Positions 26,639 to 34,251 of a DNA stretch of 64,000 nt are shown here, piece after piece. The notes under the pieces are model-generated. The model had not been told where the DNA came from, made no database searches, and saw nothing but the letters and a program-made list of their open reading frames with translations. Numbering within the stretch: position 1 is the first letter of the stretch; each line of letters starts with the position of its first letter. Position numbers and translations under genes: made by a program. Source of the stretch: SXNM01 sp964586155. Lineage in GTDB: Bacteria; Myxococcota_A; UBA9042. The stretch is taken from NCBI GenBank assembly GCA_964586155.1, contig CAZPHC010000021.1:48526-112525 (forward strand), given 5' to 3'.

Positions 26639-28036
26639 TCAGGGCGCGCGGGCCGGGACCAGCGCGGCTGCTGTGTGCGCGTCGGCACCCGCGGCCCGGT
26701 GCGCGCTGGCCGGTGTCTGCGCCGTGCATGCCGCGAGCGCTTGCTGCGCGCGTCGCGCGTGCATCATCGCCGCGCCCGCGATCGCCAGGCCGATCAGCGC
26801 GACGCAGCTCGCGGCCAGGGTCGCGATCTGCCAGCGACGAAGCTCGCGCTGGCCGCTGCGCTCGCGCTCGACGTGGGCCAGCAGCAGGTCCCGCTCGTTG
26901 GACCCGCCGAGGCGGCGCGTGAAGTTGTCGCGCGGTCCGACGTAGGTGTCCGTCGCCGGGGCCCACAGGCCATCGCTGCCGGCCTCGCCGCCATCGCGCG
27001 GCTGCACCGCCGGATCGCGCGGAGATCCGGCCATCGGCGCGGCGCTTGGGTGGGCCGCGGCGGCGGCGTGGACGGCGTGCGCGTGGCCGTGTGCGGCGGC
27101 GCCGCCCGGCGCGGCGCCCTGCGAGCTGCGCGGATCCTGGCTGCTGCCGCGGCTGACGGGGTCTGCGCGGTGTGCGGGCAGGCGATGCCCCGCGCTGGGC
27201 ATGCGACGCTCGGACAGGCGCTCGCGGCTGCGTTGCGCCGCCGGGGCGTCGAGGCGGGCGGCGCGCACGACCGGGAGCGAGACGGCGGCCTGGCTCGCGT
27301 CGTGGCCCGAGAGCCCCGCCACCTGGGACGCGGCGAGCGCTGCCGCCTCTGCCTCGCGGGCCTGGGAGCCTCCGTCGCGGGAGCCCCCGTCGTGGGAGCC
27401 TGCGTCGTGGGAGCCTCCGTCGTCGTCGCCGACGGCGGCGATGCCCCAGCGGGTCTCGCCCTCGGCGCCGCCGCTGTCTGCGCGCGTGCTGTGGCCACCG
27501 ACCGGCAAGGACGCCGCGAACGCGAGGTCGGTCTGGCGGCGGACGCGTTGGCCGCCCGGCGAGGCCGCCATCGCCACCTCGGCGAGCGCCGGATCGTCGA
27601 CGGTCGCAGCATCTGGGGCGACCTCGAGCGCGGCGACGATCGCCTGCCAACGCTCGGTCGCGGCCGCGGGGAGCCACTCGGCGAGCCCCTTGCGCCAGAC
27701 CAGGGTCTCGCCCGTCACGGCGCCAGCGCGGATCTCGGCTTCGAGCTCGCTCTCGGCGAGCTTGCGGTGGCTTCCGTCCGGTGCGGCGACGAACCAGCGC
27801 GGCTCGTCGGGGCGGGCCTCGACCTGCGGCTCTGCCAGGGGCCGCGCCAGCGGATCCGGGCCGCGACGCGCCGGGGCCGCGGCAGGCTGGACCGGCTCTG
27901 CGCCGGCGTCGTTCGGCACCTGCACGACGATGCGCTCGCCGCAATGCCGGCAAGCGAACTGGACGCGCCGCCCCGGGACCAGCCGCTCGGCGGGCAAGGT
28001 ATAGCCAGCGTTGCATTGGGCGCACTTGACCTGCAT
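26639..28036 (-). CDS. Zinc-ribbon (MJ0042-type) and GYF_2-domain protein with one membrane segment
   Basis: The 465-residue protein starts with an MJ0042-type zinc ribbon (VKCAQCNAGYTLP and FACRHCGERIVV, two CxxC pairs). A GYF_2 domain follows at about residues 80-135 (WFVAAPDGSHRKLAESEL, WRKGLAEWLPAA). A long disordered stretch then includes four Asp/Gly/Ser-rich 5-residue repeats (GSHDG type), and one transmembrane helix lies near the C-terminus (WQIATLAASCVALIGLAIAG). GYF domains bind Pro-rich peptides, so it may be a scaffold for other proteins. Zinc ribbon plus GYF_2 is an arrangement I associate with myxobacteria. The ATG at 28036 is used because it starts the zinc ribbon. No enzyme motif is visible. 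Confidence 0.82.
   Translation of the reverse strand: MQVKCAQCNAGYTLPAERLVPGRRVQFACRHCGERIVVQVPNDAGAEPVQPAAAPARRGPDPLARPLAEPQVEARPDEPRWFVAAPDGSHRKLAESELEAEIRAGAVTGETLVWRKGLAEWLPAAATERWQAIVAALEVAPDAATVDDPALAEVAMAASPGGQRVRRQTDLAFAASLPVGGHSTRADSGGAEGETRWGIAAVGDDDGGSHDAGSHDGGSRDGGSQAREAEAAALAASQVAGLSGHDASQAAVSLPVVRAARLDAPAAQRSRERLSERRMPSAGHRLPAHRADPVSRGSSQDPRSSQGAAPGGAAAHGHAHAVHAAAAAHPSAAPMAGSPRDPAVQPRDGGEAGSDGLWAPATDTYVGPRDNFTRRLGGSNERDLLLAHVERERSGQRELRRWQIATLAASCVALIGLAIAGAAMMHARRAQQALAACTAQTPASAHRAAGADAHTAAALVPARAP
27364..27423 (-). repeat. Four 15-bp tandem repeats in the GYF gene
   Basis: Four near-identical 15-base units of the form GGGAGCCTCCGTCGT follow one another. On the coding strand they specify Asp-Gly-Gly-Ser-His/Arg type 5-residue repeats in the disordered linker. 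Such runs are prone to copy-number change. Confidence 0.85.
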
Positions 28037-28241
28037 CGACCCGCACCCTCCCAGGGCAGACGCCCCTGGCCGCGGACTGGGCACCCCGAAGTGCCGCACC
28101 CCGTCCCTAGAGTCCGCCGCGCTGATCGCGTCCGTCAAGACACCGGCGCTCGGCCACGCGGTCGAGCGGGTGTCGCCGCCCCGGCGATCGCGCGGCTCCC
28201 GGGCCGCCCCGCGCGGTGCTCGCGGCGCTCGGCGAACCGAC

Positions 28242-30017
28242 TCAGCGGCTCGGGATGTTGAGGATCGGCAACGAGCCGCTGACGGGCTCCGGCTGGACGG
28301 TGTCGAGGCGGGGCACCAAGCAGAGCGCCGCGAATCCGGCGGCCTTGAGGCCCTGCAGCAGCGGCGCGTCGAGCGGCCCCGCGTCACAGACGATCACCGC
28401 CTTGCTGGCCTGCTTGCGCGCCTTGGCCGCCACGATCTGGACGGCGTCGCTCGTATGCGCCTGGCCACCGCAGATCGCCAGCGCCATCTCGCCGTTGACC
28501 GCGATGGCGCTGCTGCCCTGCAGCGTATGCAGCAGCGCGACGCCGAGCTCGGTGGCGTCGAGGAAGCCCGAGACGCCGAGCATCTCGGCGGCCTGCGCAC
28601 GAGCGACCTGTTCGATGGCGGCCCGGTCCAGGGGTTCGCGGCGAGGCTGCAGCCAGACGCCGTCGGGATCGGTGACCAGCGTGTGCGTGGCCGTCGCTGC
28701 GACCTGGGTCACCTCGACGATCGAGCGCGTCGGGACCGTCTGCAGCGCGGCGCGAACCTGCGGATCCCCCTGGGTCAAGGCGATCACGGCCAGGCGATCG
28801 ACGCCCTGGGAGTCGTTGAGCACGCGTTGGGTGGTGAGATCGACCTCGCCGCGGACCACCAGGACGCCGTTGTCGAGCGCGCGCGGATCCGTCGCCAGGG
28901 CGCGCAGGATGGCGCGAGTCGACGTGGTCAGCACGCGCACGACGACGCTGGCGGCGCCGCCATGGGCCAGGATCACCGCCGGGCCCTCGACCACGGCGAG
29001 CACCCGCAGCGCCGCGTGCAGCGTCGCGCGGATCGCGGGCTCGAGATGCGCCGCGTGGTCGATCGTCCAGTGGGCTCCAAACGCGTCGGGCACTTCGACC
29101 CGCGCCCGACCCGCCGGCGGCAACGCGGGCCAGGAGCCGCCGCCGAGCGGAGCCGCCGCCACCTCGTCAGGCCCCAGGACGACGGCATCGACCGCGATCT
29201 CGGGGGGCGCGGGGGCTTCGACGACGACGGGCGACATGGCGGCCGACGTGGCGCGTCTGGCGCTGGGGACATGGGGCTCGCTCGCCCCCGACACCCGCAG
29301 CGGTGCCACCACCGGGGCGGGCTCGGCCACGTGCGCGCCGCTGTCCCCGGCGCGCCGTGCACCGGCGGGGCCAGGCAGGGCGTGATCGCCGCTGCGACGC
29401 AGGTTGGCGTCGCTGGCCAGCGCGGACGCTGGTGCGGTGGTCCATCCAAACGCCCAGGCCTGCAGCGCGCGAAACCCGTGCAGGTGGTGCCAGGCCTTCG
29501 CGGCGAGCTCCTGACGCTGCTCGGCGCTGCACATGTCGTGGCGCAGTGCCCGGATATGGTGGGTCGAGTCGTCGCCGGGCACCAGCACCAGCACCACTTG
29601 ATGGTTGACGACCGCCAGGTCCATCAGGGCCGCCTGCGCCACCCAGGGGCCGCTGGCGAGCGCTTCGCGGCTTTCCCGCTGCGTCGAGCACCCCAGGTCC
29701 TGTGGCGACTGCGGCAGGGCGCACACGAGCACGTCGATCGCCCCGGCGACCTTGCTTTGCGCTGCCTCGCGCTCCTTGGGCTGGGCCCAGCGCGTCGCGA
29801 GCGCCAGCGTCACGCGCGGATGCAGGCCCTCGACCCGGCCGCCGAGCACGCTCGACTCTCGCGTCAGCAGGTCGATCGGCTCGACGATCCGGCCCGCGCG
29901 CGCCAACGCCATGCCGACGCCGCTGCTGGCCACGACGCGGAACCCGCCCTCGGCGAACGCGTCGACGATGGCCGCGCACGAAGGCGTCGCAAGGCCGCAG
30001 ATCAGGCCGATCCGCAC
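28242..30017 (-). CDS. PurH paralogue without the AICAR transformylase catalytic motif (probable pseudoenzyme)
   Basis: The 591-residue protein follows the PurH plan. The N-terminal MGS-like part has VVASSGVGMALARAG, then SSVLGGRVEGLHPRV and QRQELAAKAWHHLHGF, the counterparts of the IMP cyclohydrolase domain. After a Pro/Ala-rich linker comes a transformylase-like part (ALATDPRALDNGVLVV, HTLVTDPDGVWLQ) and the end HTLQGSSAIAVNG, AICGGQAHTSDAV. In true PurH the transformylase motif KHxNPCG carries the catalytic Lys-His. The aligned segment here is AHGGAAS (His352), so Lys, Asn, Pro and Cys are lost. The RYGENPHQ motif is also absent. It starts with GTG at 30017, 3 bases after the stop of the sigma-like gene, so the two are cotranscribed. 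A binding or regulatory role is more likely than purine synthesis. Confidence 0.75.
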   Translation of the reverse strand: MRIGLICGLATPSCAAIVDAFAEGGFRVVASSGVGMALARAGRIVEPIDLLTRESSVLGGRVEGLHPRVTLALATRWAQPKEREAAQSKVAGAIDVLVCALPQSPQDLGCSTQRESREALASGPWVAQAALMDLAVVNHQVVLVLVPGDDSTHHIRALRHDMCSAEQRQELAAKAWHHLHGFRALQAWAFGWTTAPASALASDANLRRSGDHALPGPAGARRAGDSGAHVAEPAPVVAPLRVSGASEPHVPSARRATSAAMSPVVVEAPAPPEIAVDAVVLGPDEVAAAPLGGGSWPALPPAGRARVEVPDAFGAHWTIDHAAHLEPAIRATLHAALRVLAVVEGPAVILAHGGAASVVVRVLTTSTRAILRALATDPRALDNGVLVVRGEVDLTTQRVLNDSQGVDRLAVIALTQGDPQVRAALQTVPTRSIVEVTQVAATATHTLVTDPDGVWLQPRREPLDRAAIEQVARAQAAEMLGVSGFLDATELGVALLHTLQGSSAIAVNGEMALAICGGQAHTSDAVQIVAAKARKQASKAVIVCDAGPLDAPLLQGLKAAGFAALCLVPRLDTVQPEPVSGSLPILNIPSR

Positions 30018-30020
30018 GTG

Positions 30021-30491
30021 CTAGCCCTTCTCGTCGAGGGAGCGCGCTTCGAGCACGAACTCCTCCTGCTGCATCTTCTCGAGGCCGGCGACCTCGACCT
30101 GGCGGATGCGCTCGCGCGTCAGGTTCATGATCGAACCGACCTCCTCGAGCGTGATGCCACCTTGGCTCGCGATGTCGAGCGCGCAGGTATGCGGCATCTC
30201 CCAGACCTCGAGGTCCGGGAAGTTGATCTTGATCGACCCCGTCGTCGGGTTGACGTCGAGGTAGAGGTGGTAGCGGCACGAGACGAACGGGCAGGGACGG
30301 GCGCCGTTCTCGCACTCGCTGCGCGTGCGCGGGCGGCGGTAGTCCATGTCGTCCTGCATCGCCACGCCCGCGTTGATCTCGGCCCGCGTCAGGCGGCGCG
30401 CCGGGATGGTCTGCGAACGGGCGCGCGTGGTGTCGCGTGGGCTCCGGGGGGACTTGGGCTCGTTCCTTTTCATGGCGGCGTTGCTCGACAC
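30021..30491 (-). CDS. Sigma-70 region-4-like DNA-binding protein
   Basis: The 156-residue protein ends with a helix-turn-helix typical of sigma factor region 4: LEEVGSIMNLTRERIRQVE, including the RERIRQ recognition-helix pattern. No region 2 is present, so it cannot act as a complete sigma factor. Upstream of the helix-turn-helix is a Cys-containing segment, RPCPFVSCRYHLYLDV, that may bind a metal. The N-terminal ~45 residues are basic and disordered. The GTG at 30491 is preferred over an ATG at 30473 because GGAG lies a few bases upstream of it. It heads an operon with the PurH-like gene, and an intrinsic terminator stands 172 bases upstream of its start. Confidence 0.85.
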   Translation of the reverse strand: MSSNAAMKRNEPKSPRSPRDTTRARSQTIPARRLTRAEINAGVAMQDDMDYRRPRTRSECENGARPCPFVSCRYHLYLDVNPTTGSIKINFPDLEVWEMPHTCALDIASQGGITLEEVGSIMNLTRERIRQVEVAGLEKMQQEEFVLEARSLDEKG

Positions 30492-30662
30492 GGGTGGCTC
30501 CGTCGTGTTGCTAGGGGTCTGACTTCACATTCCTCGACGAGATGGAGCGACGCAAAGCGAGAATCTGCGTGTTGTCACGCGAGCTTCCCGCGGCTGAGCC
30601 GCTGGGTGACTGGCAAGTCGGAGCATCGCCAAGATGCCGATCCTTGACAACCATCCACCCAG

Positions 30663-30703
30663 AAAAAAGTCGCCCGGCTCGGCCCGAACCGGCCTGCCGG
30701 GCG
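30663..30703 (-). terminator. Intrinsic terminator, minus strand
   Basis: On the minus strand an 8-bp perfect stem (CGCCCGGC with GCCGGGCG) encloses an inner GGCC/GGCC stem and is followed, after two bases, by six Ts. It lies downstream of the 31106-31888 gene and upstream of the sigma-like gene, both on this strand, so it either ends the 35075-31106 transcript or attenuates a leader. Confidence 0.85.
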
Positions 30704-30926
30704 GTCCACGATGAAGGTCGCTTGTATTGAAGATTGTAAGGAAAACGACCGTCGGAATCGCAACCTCGCCGCCGGCCGATGCGCGCAGAAACCTGGCCGG
30801 GTCGCCGTGGCCGAGGCTGGCGATGGATGATCATCGAGGCGCAACGCCCTCCGGGTCTGGCAACTGGCAGGCCTTCAATAGATTGATATTGCAGCGAAAG
30901 ACGCCGCAGTCTCCGCGCACGCTAGC

Positions 30927-30961
30927 CGATCGACGAGTCAAGTTCTTGAGCATGTCGATCG
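30927..30961. repeat. Interrupted inverted repeat
   Basis: CGATCGAC at 30927-30934 is the exact reverse complement of GTCGATCG at 30954-30961. Inside them TCAAG and CTTGA pair around a TT centre. It could be an operator or an RNA hairpin; no T-run follows. Confidence 0.7.
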
Positions 30962-31105
30962 TCGAGTCGCGGTGTCGGCGATCGACAACTTGTGATCACG
31001 CCACTCGGACGCCCCAGGCTAGGCGATCGTCTAGCCGACGCCGCGCGCCCCCGTCGGCGAACGGCGCGCCCGGCGGGGGCTGTGGCGGCAACGGTGCGGG
31101 GCGGG

Positions 31106-31888
31106 CTACCGGTCGACGTCCTCGTCCACCGGAGCCTCGGCGGGCGGCTCGAGCGGTGCCTCCGCGCGCAGGCGCACGGTGCTGTCGCCGTGGACGAGCG
31201 AGACGACGCCCTCGGCCCACGACGTGCTCGGATCAGCCGGCGGCGTCGGGGCCTTGCCGACGCTCGCGGCAGCGGCGAGTGGCGCACCAGCGGGGCGCGC
31301 GACGGTCGTGCCCGGGACGCGGACGTGGGCGAGCGTGGCGCGGCCGTCACGGTCGAAGCCCAGGTGCAACAGCTCGACGCGCGCCTCCGGGCCCCGCAGC
31401 CGCGCGACGATCGGTGCCTTGGCGAACGGCGCGAAGCGGCCGTCTCCGTCGCGCTCGAGCGCCCCCTGGCGGACGAGCAGGGTCTTGAGGCCGGCCTCGC
31501 CGATCAGGACGAAGGCGAACTTGCCAGGGCCACGTGCGATCAACGAAGGGTCCGTGTCGGTGCCGGCCTCGATCTGCGCGGGCAGCAGCGCCCCGGTGGT
31601 GTTGGTGTCTTCGTCGCCGCCGGCGTCGGCGCCCGCCGTGCCGGTGCCCCCGGTGGCGGCAGCGGGGGCGGTCGATCCGATGGCGTCCGCATCGTCGGCC
31701 GGCGCGATCGGCGCTGGGGCGGCTGCGGGTGGCGGATCGTCGTCCGGCGCATCGGTCGCGGTCGCCGGGGCGCCCTCGGCCTCGGGCGCCGGGGCCGCGT
31801 GCGAAGGCGCCCACCACAGCGCGCCTGCGCCGACACCGGCCAGGATTGCAGCGAACAAGGAGATCAACAGCTCGATTCGGAAGGTCAT
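31106..31888 (-). CDS. Single-pass membrane protein of unknown function
   Basis: The 260-residue protein has one N-terminal transmembrane segment (about residues 5-26, ELLISLFAAILAGVGAGALWW). A long Ala/Pro/Asp/Gly linker of about 80 residues follows, then a folded region from ~105 to 215 containing GKFAFVLIGEAGLKTLLVR, PFAKAPIVARLRGPEARVEL and DRDGRATLAHVRVPG. The C-terminus is acidic. I do not recognise the folded part. Membrane anchor plus linker plus a small extracytoplasmic domain is the general layout of GspC/PilP-type assembly proteins, and the neighbour is a GspF/PilC-type gene, but sequence similarity is not evident. The ATG at 31888 has GGAAGG upstream on the coding strand. It is the last gene of a minus-strand run. 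Confidence 0.7.
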   Translation of the reverse strand: MTFRIELLISLFAAILAGVGAGALWWAPSHAAPAPEAEGAPATATDAPDDDPPPAAAPAPIAPADDADAIGSTAPAAATGGTGTAGADAGGDEDTNTTGALLPAQIEAGTDTDPSLIARGPGKFAFVLIGEAGLKTLLVRQGALERDGDGRFAPFAKAPIVARLRGPEARVELLHLGFDRDGRATLAHVRVPGTTVARPAGAPLAAAASVGKAPTPPADPSTSWAEGVVSLVHGDSTVRLRAEAPLEPPAEAPVDEDVDR

Positions 31889-31976
31889 CGTCGCGCCTCG
31901 TGCCGGGCCGGCGTGGCCGCGTCCGCGAGGCCGGGCCCGGAGCCCTTGCCCGAAGCCCCTGCCGCACGGCCGGCAG

Positions 31977-33371
31977 CTAGCGCTGGCGTTGTGCCTTGTT
32001 GCGCCGGGGTTTGTCCACGTCCAGGCCCTCGAGGCCCGGAATTCCGGCGCCCCCGTGCAGCTGCGGCATGGCGCGGTTGAGCTCCTGCTCCAACAGGCTG
32101 CGCTCGGACGAGGGCATCATCGACATCGGATCGCCGATCATCTTGCCGAGTTGGGTGGCGATGGCGGCCGAGACCGCGATCATGACCAGCGCGCTGAGCA
32201 CCGTGCGCAGCGTCTTGGCGCCGATGCGCAGCGCGTCGGCGTGGCGCCGGGTGAACGTCGCCGCCCGCTCGTTGGCCACAGCGGCCAGCCCGCCGCCGAG
32301 CTCGCCGGTCGCCAGGCGCCCGAGGGTCTCTTCGTCGATGCCGGGCAACGCGCGCGCCCCCTCGGCCAGGCCGCCGACCGTCCGCACGCGGACCGCGAGC
32401 CCGGCGATGGCGTCCGCGACCCTGGGCTCGGCGACGGCGTCGGCACCCAGCAGCAAGGCCTCGTCGAGCGGGACGCCTGCCTCGAGGGCCGGGGCGAGCA
32501 CGCCAAAGAGCAGGGCGTAGCGCCGTCGCCGGACCAGGCCGCCGATGCCGGGCAGTGGGTCGGCGAGGGCCAGGATCCGGCCTCGCCATCGGGGGATCCG
32601 CCACAGCCGCGGCAGGCCGATGGCCAGCGTCGCCACCCCGCCGAGCACCGCGACCACGCCGATCGCCGCCGCGCCGAACCAGGCGGCGAAGCCGCGCTCG
32701 ATCGCCAGCGGCGCCGGCAGCAGCAGCGCGGCCGAGAGCAACATGCCGAGCGGCTGCAGCAGGCCGTCGCGGATCTCGGCCGCCACCGCCTGTTCGACCT
32801 CCAGGCGCGCCGCCAGCCGCGCCAGCGCCGCGCCCAGCGACCCGCTACGCTCGGCGGCGCGGACCAGCGCGACCTCGACGAGGTCGAACCCCGCAGCGTC
32901 GAGGGCGTCGGCCAACGAGCCGCCAGCCTGGATCGACGCGGCGAGCCTGCGGACGGCGCGCGCGCGCTCACCGCGGCGGAACGCGCCCTCGAGGCTCGAG
33001 AGCGCCTGGCCGAGCGGCACGCCTTGGCTGACCATCTCGCCGAGCTCGCGCATCAGGACATGGCGCGTCGAGCGGCCGAGCGCGGCGGACCGAGGCGTGG
33101 TGGTCGCCCTGGCGACCGTGCTGGCGACCGTGCTGGCGACCGTGCTGGCGACGGCGGCGGTCGCGACCGTGTTGGCGGCGGTGGTGCGGGCGGCGGCGTT
33201 GGCGGCGGTGGGGCGGGCGGCGGCGTTGGCCGCGGTGTCGGCCGCAGCGGGGGCCGTCCGCGCTTCGACCTTGGGCTCGGCGTGGCGGGCACGGGCCTTG
33301 GCGACGATCACGCCACAGGCGATGCATTCGGCGGCCTCGGCTTGGTCGACGCCACAGCGCGGGCAACGCAC
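31977..33371 (-). CDS. GspF/PilC-type (T2SS F domain) membrane protein with N-terminal zinc ribbon
   Basis: The 464-residue protein opens with a zinc ribbon (RCPRCGVDQAEAAECIACGV), then an Ala/Thr/Val repeat linker. Two copies of the T2SS F fold follow: RELGEMVSQGVPLGQALSSL with GSLADALDAAGFDLVEVALV and ERSGSLGAALARLA, and again FGVLAPALEAGVPLDEALLL with VGGLAEGARA. Hydrophobic segments LGMLLSAALLLPAPLAI and TVLSALVMIAVSAAIATQL fit the family. GspF/PilC proteins are inner-membrane platforms of type II secretion or type IV pili. A fused zinc ribbon is unusual. It starts with GTG at 33371, 1 base from the stop of the DnaC-like gene. No GspE/PilB ATPase gene is adjacent. Confidence 0.85.
   Translation of the reverse strand: MRCPRCGVDQAEAAECIACGVIVAKARARHAEPKVEARTAPAAADTAANAAARPTAANAAARTTAANTVATAAVASTVASTVASTVARATTTPRSAALGRSTRHVLMRELGEMVSQGVPLGQALSSLEGAFRRGERARAVRRLAASIQAGGSLADALDAAGFDLVEVALVRAAERSGSLGAALARLAARLEVEQAVAAEIRDGLLQPLGMLLSAALLLPAPLAIERGFAAWFGAAAIGVVAVLGGVATLAIGLPRLWRIPRWRGRILALADPLPGIGGLVRRRRYALLFGVLAPALEAGVPLDEALLLGADAVAEPRVADAIAGLAVRVRTVGGLAEGARALPGIDEETLGRLATGELGGGLAAVANERAATFTRRHADALRIGAKTLRTVLSALVMIAVSAAIATQLGKMIGDPMSMMPSSERSLLEQELNRAMPQLHGGAGIPGLEGLDVDKPRRNKAQRQR
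33109..33156 (-). repeat. Four 12-bp tandem repeats in the GspF-like gene
   Basis: The unit CTGGCGACCGTG is present three times exactly and a fourth time with changes. On the coding strand it gives Ala-Ser/Thr-Val repeats in the linker after the zinc ribbon, a likely site of copy-number variation. Confidence 0.85.
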
Positions 33372-33372
33372 G

Positions 33373-34251
33373 TCAGCGCATCCGGGTGACGCCGCGCGGC
33401 GCGCCGCCAGCCGGGCCGTGGCCGCTGGGACGCGTCCCGGTCGGCGCCGCCGCGCCCGCGTTGGGGCTCCAGCCGCGGCCGTCGGGGCCGTCGATGCGCT
33501 CGAAGCGACACATCTCGCGCAGCCGCGACCAGGCGCGCGGGCCGATGCGGGCCGCCAGCGGCTCCGGTCCGTGCCCCGTCAGGTCGTCGTCGAGCGCGTA
33601 GTTCGTGGCGAAAAACAGCGACAGCCCACGGCTGTAGCGGCGGCTGACGATGGCGTCGACGATGCTCTGCTCCCATTCGGTCGCGCGGCCCTTGCCCAGC
33701 TCGTCGATGAACAGGACCGGCGCGTCGACCACCGTGCCGACCAGCGCCTCGGAGCCGCCGCCGCTGTCGAAGCGCGCGCGCAGCTCGCCGATCAGGTCGG
33801 CGAAGTCGGCGTAGCGGACCTCGACGCCGCGCGCGAGCGCCAGGTACCCGGCGAGCGCGCTCAGCAGGTGGGTCTTGCCCACGCCCGGCGGACCGCTGAG
33901 GCCGACGCCGCGATCGCCCGGCGTGAACGAATCGATCATCTCCGTCAGCAGCACCTTGACCCGGTACTGCGTGCCGCCCTTGTCGCGGTATTCGTACGCG
34001 TCCAGGCGGGTGTCGTGGAATCGGGCCGGGATCCCGGCGCGATCGAAGTAGCCCGCGCGGCGCGCCAGGTCGAGCACGCCACAGGCGCAGGGTCGAGCGA
34101 CCTCGTAGGCCGTGCCGGCGTCCTGCAGCTGCCAGCCGGTGCCGCGACAACGTGGACAATTCGCCAGGTGGCGGCAGACGCGCGCCTCGGCGCTGCGGTC
34201 GCCGGCGATCGTCAGCAACCCACGATCGTGGCACCTCGGGCAGACGCTCAT
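33373..34251 (-). CDS. DnaC/IstB-like AAA+ ATPase with zinc-binding N-terminus
   Basis: The 292-residue protein has an N-terminal zinc-binding region with paired Cys motifs (CPRCHDRG, CPRCRGTGW, CACG). An AAA+ core has Walker A GPPGVGKTHL, Walker B VLFIDELGKG and a sensor-type FFATNYALDD. This is the arrangement of DnaC/DnaI/IstB-type ATPases, which load the replicative helicase or assist transposition. No IS element signs (inverted repeats, transposase) are seen, so a chromosomal DnaC-like role is more likely. The C-terminal ~40 residues are Gly/Pro-rich. The ATG at 34251 overlaps the stop of the upstream unknown gene by 4 bases, and its stop is 1 base before the GspF-like start. Confidence 0.88.
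   Translation of the reverse strand: MSVCPRCHDRGLLTIAGDRSAEARVCRHLANCPRCRGTGWQLQDAGTAYEVARPCACGVLDLARRAGYFDRAGIPARFHDTRLDAYEYRDKGGTQYRVKVLLTEMIDSFTPGDRGVGLSGPPGVGKTHLLSALAGYLALARGVEVRYADFADLIGELRARFDSGGGSEALVGTVVDAPVLFIDELGKGRATEWEQSIVDAIVSRRYSRGLSLFFATNYALDDDLTGHGPEPLAARIGPRAWSRLREMCRFERIDGPDGRGWSPNAGAAAPTGTRPSGHGPAGGAPRGVTRMR

Larger units (their letters stand above)
30492..31105. other. Long non-coding region (614 bp), AT-richer, with structured elements
   Basis: No convincing gene lies here; the open frames in it have no family features. The stretch ~30700-30970 is visibly richer in A and T than its surroundings. It contains an intrinsic terminator on the minus strand (30663-30703), a 35-base interrupted inverted repeat (30927-30961), and weak minus-strand promoter-like hexamers (TTGCGA at 30763-30758 and TACAAT at 30738-30733, spacer 19). 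It could hold the promoter of the sigma-like gene, a leader, or a small RNA. Confidence 0.6.

Noticed and set aside
30511..30834. Small minus-strand open frame (107 codons) in the non-coding island
   Set aside because: It crosses the intrinsic terminator, has no ribosome site, and has a composition unlike a folded protein.
33373..34251. DnaC/IstB-like ATPase as a sign of an insertion sequence
   Set aside because: No transposase gene, terminal inverted repeats or target duplications are visible, and the gene is embedded in an operon with non-mobile genes.
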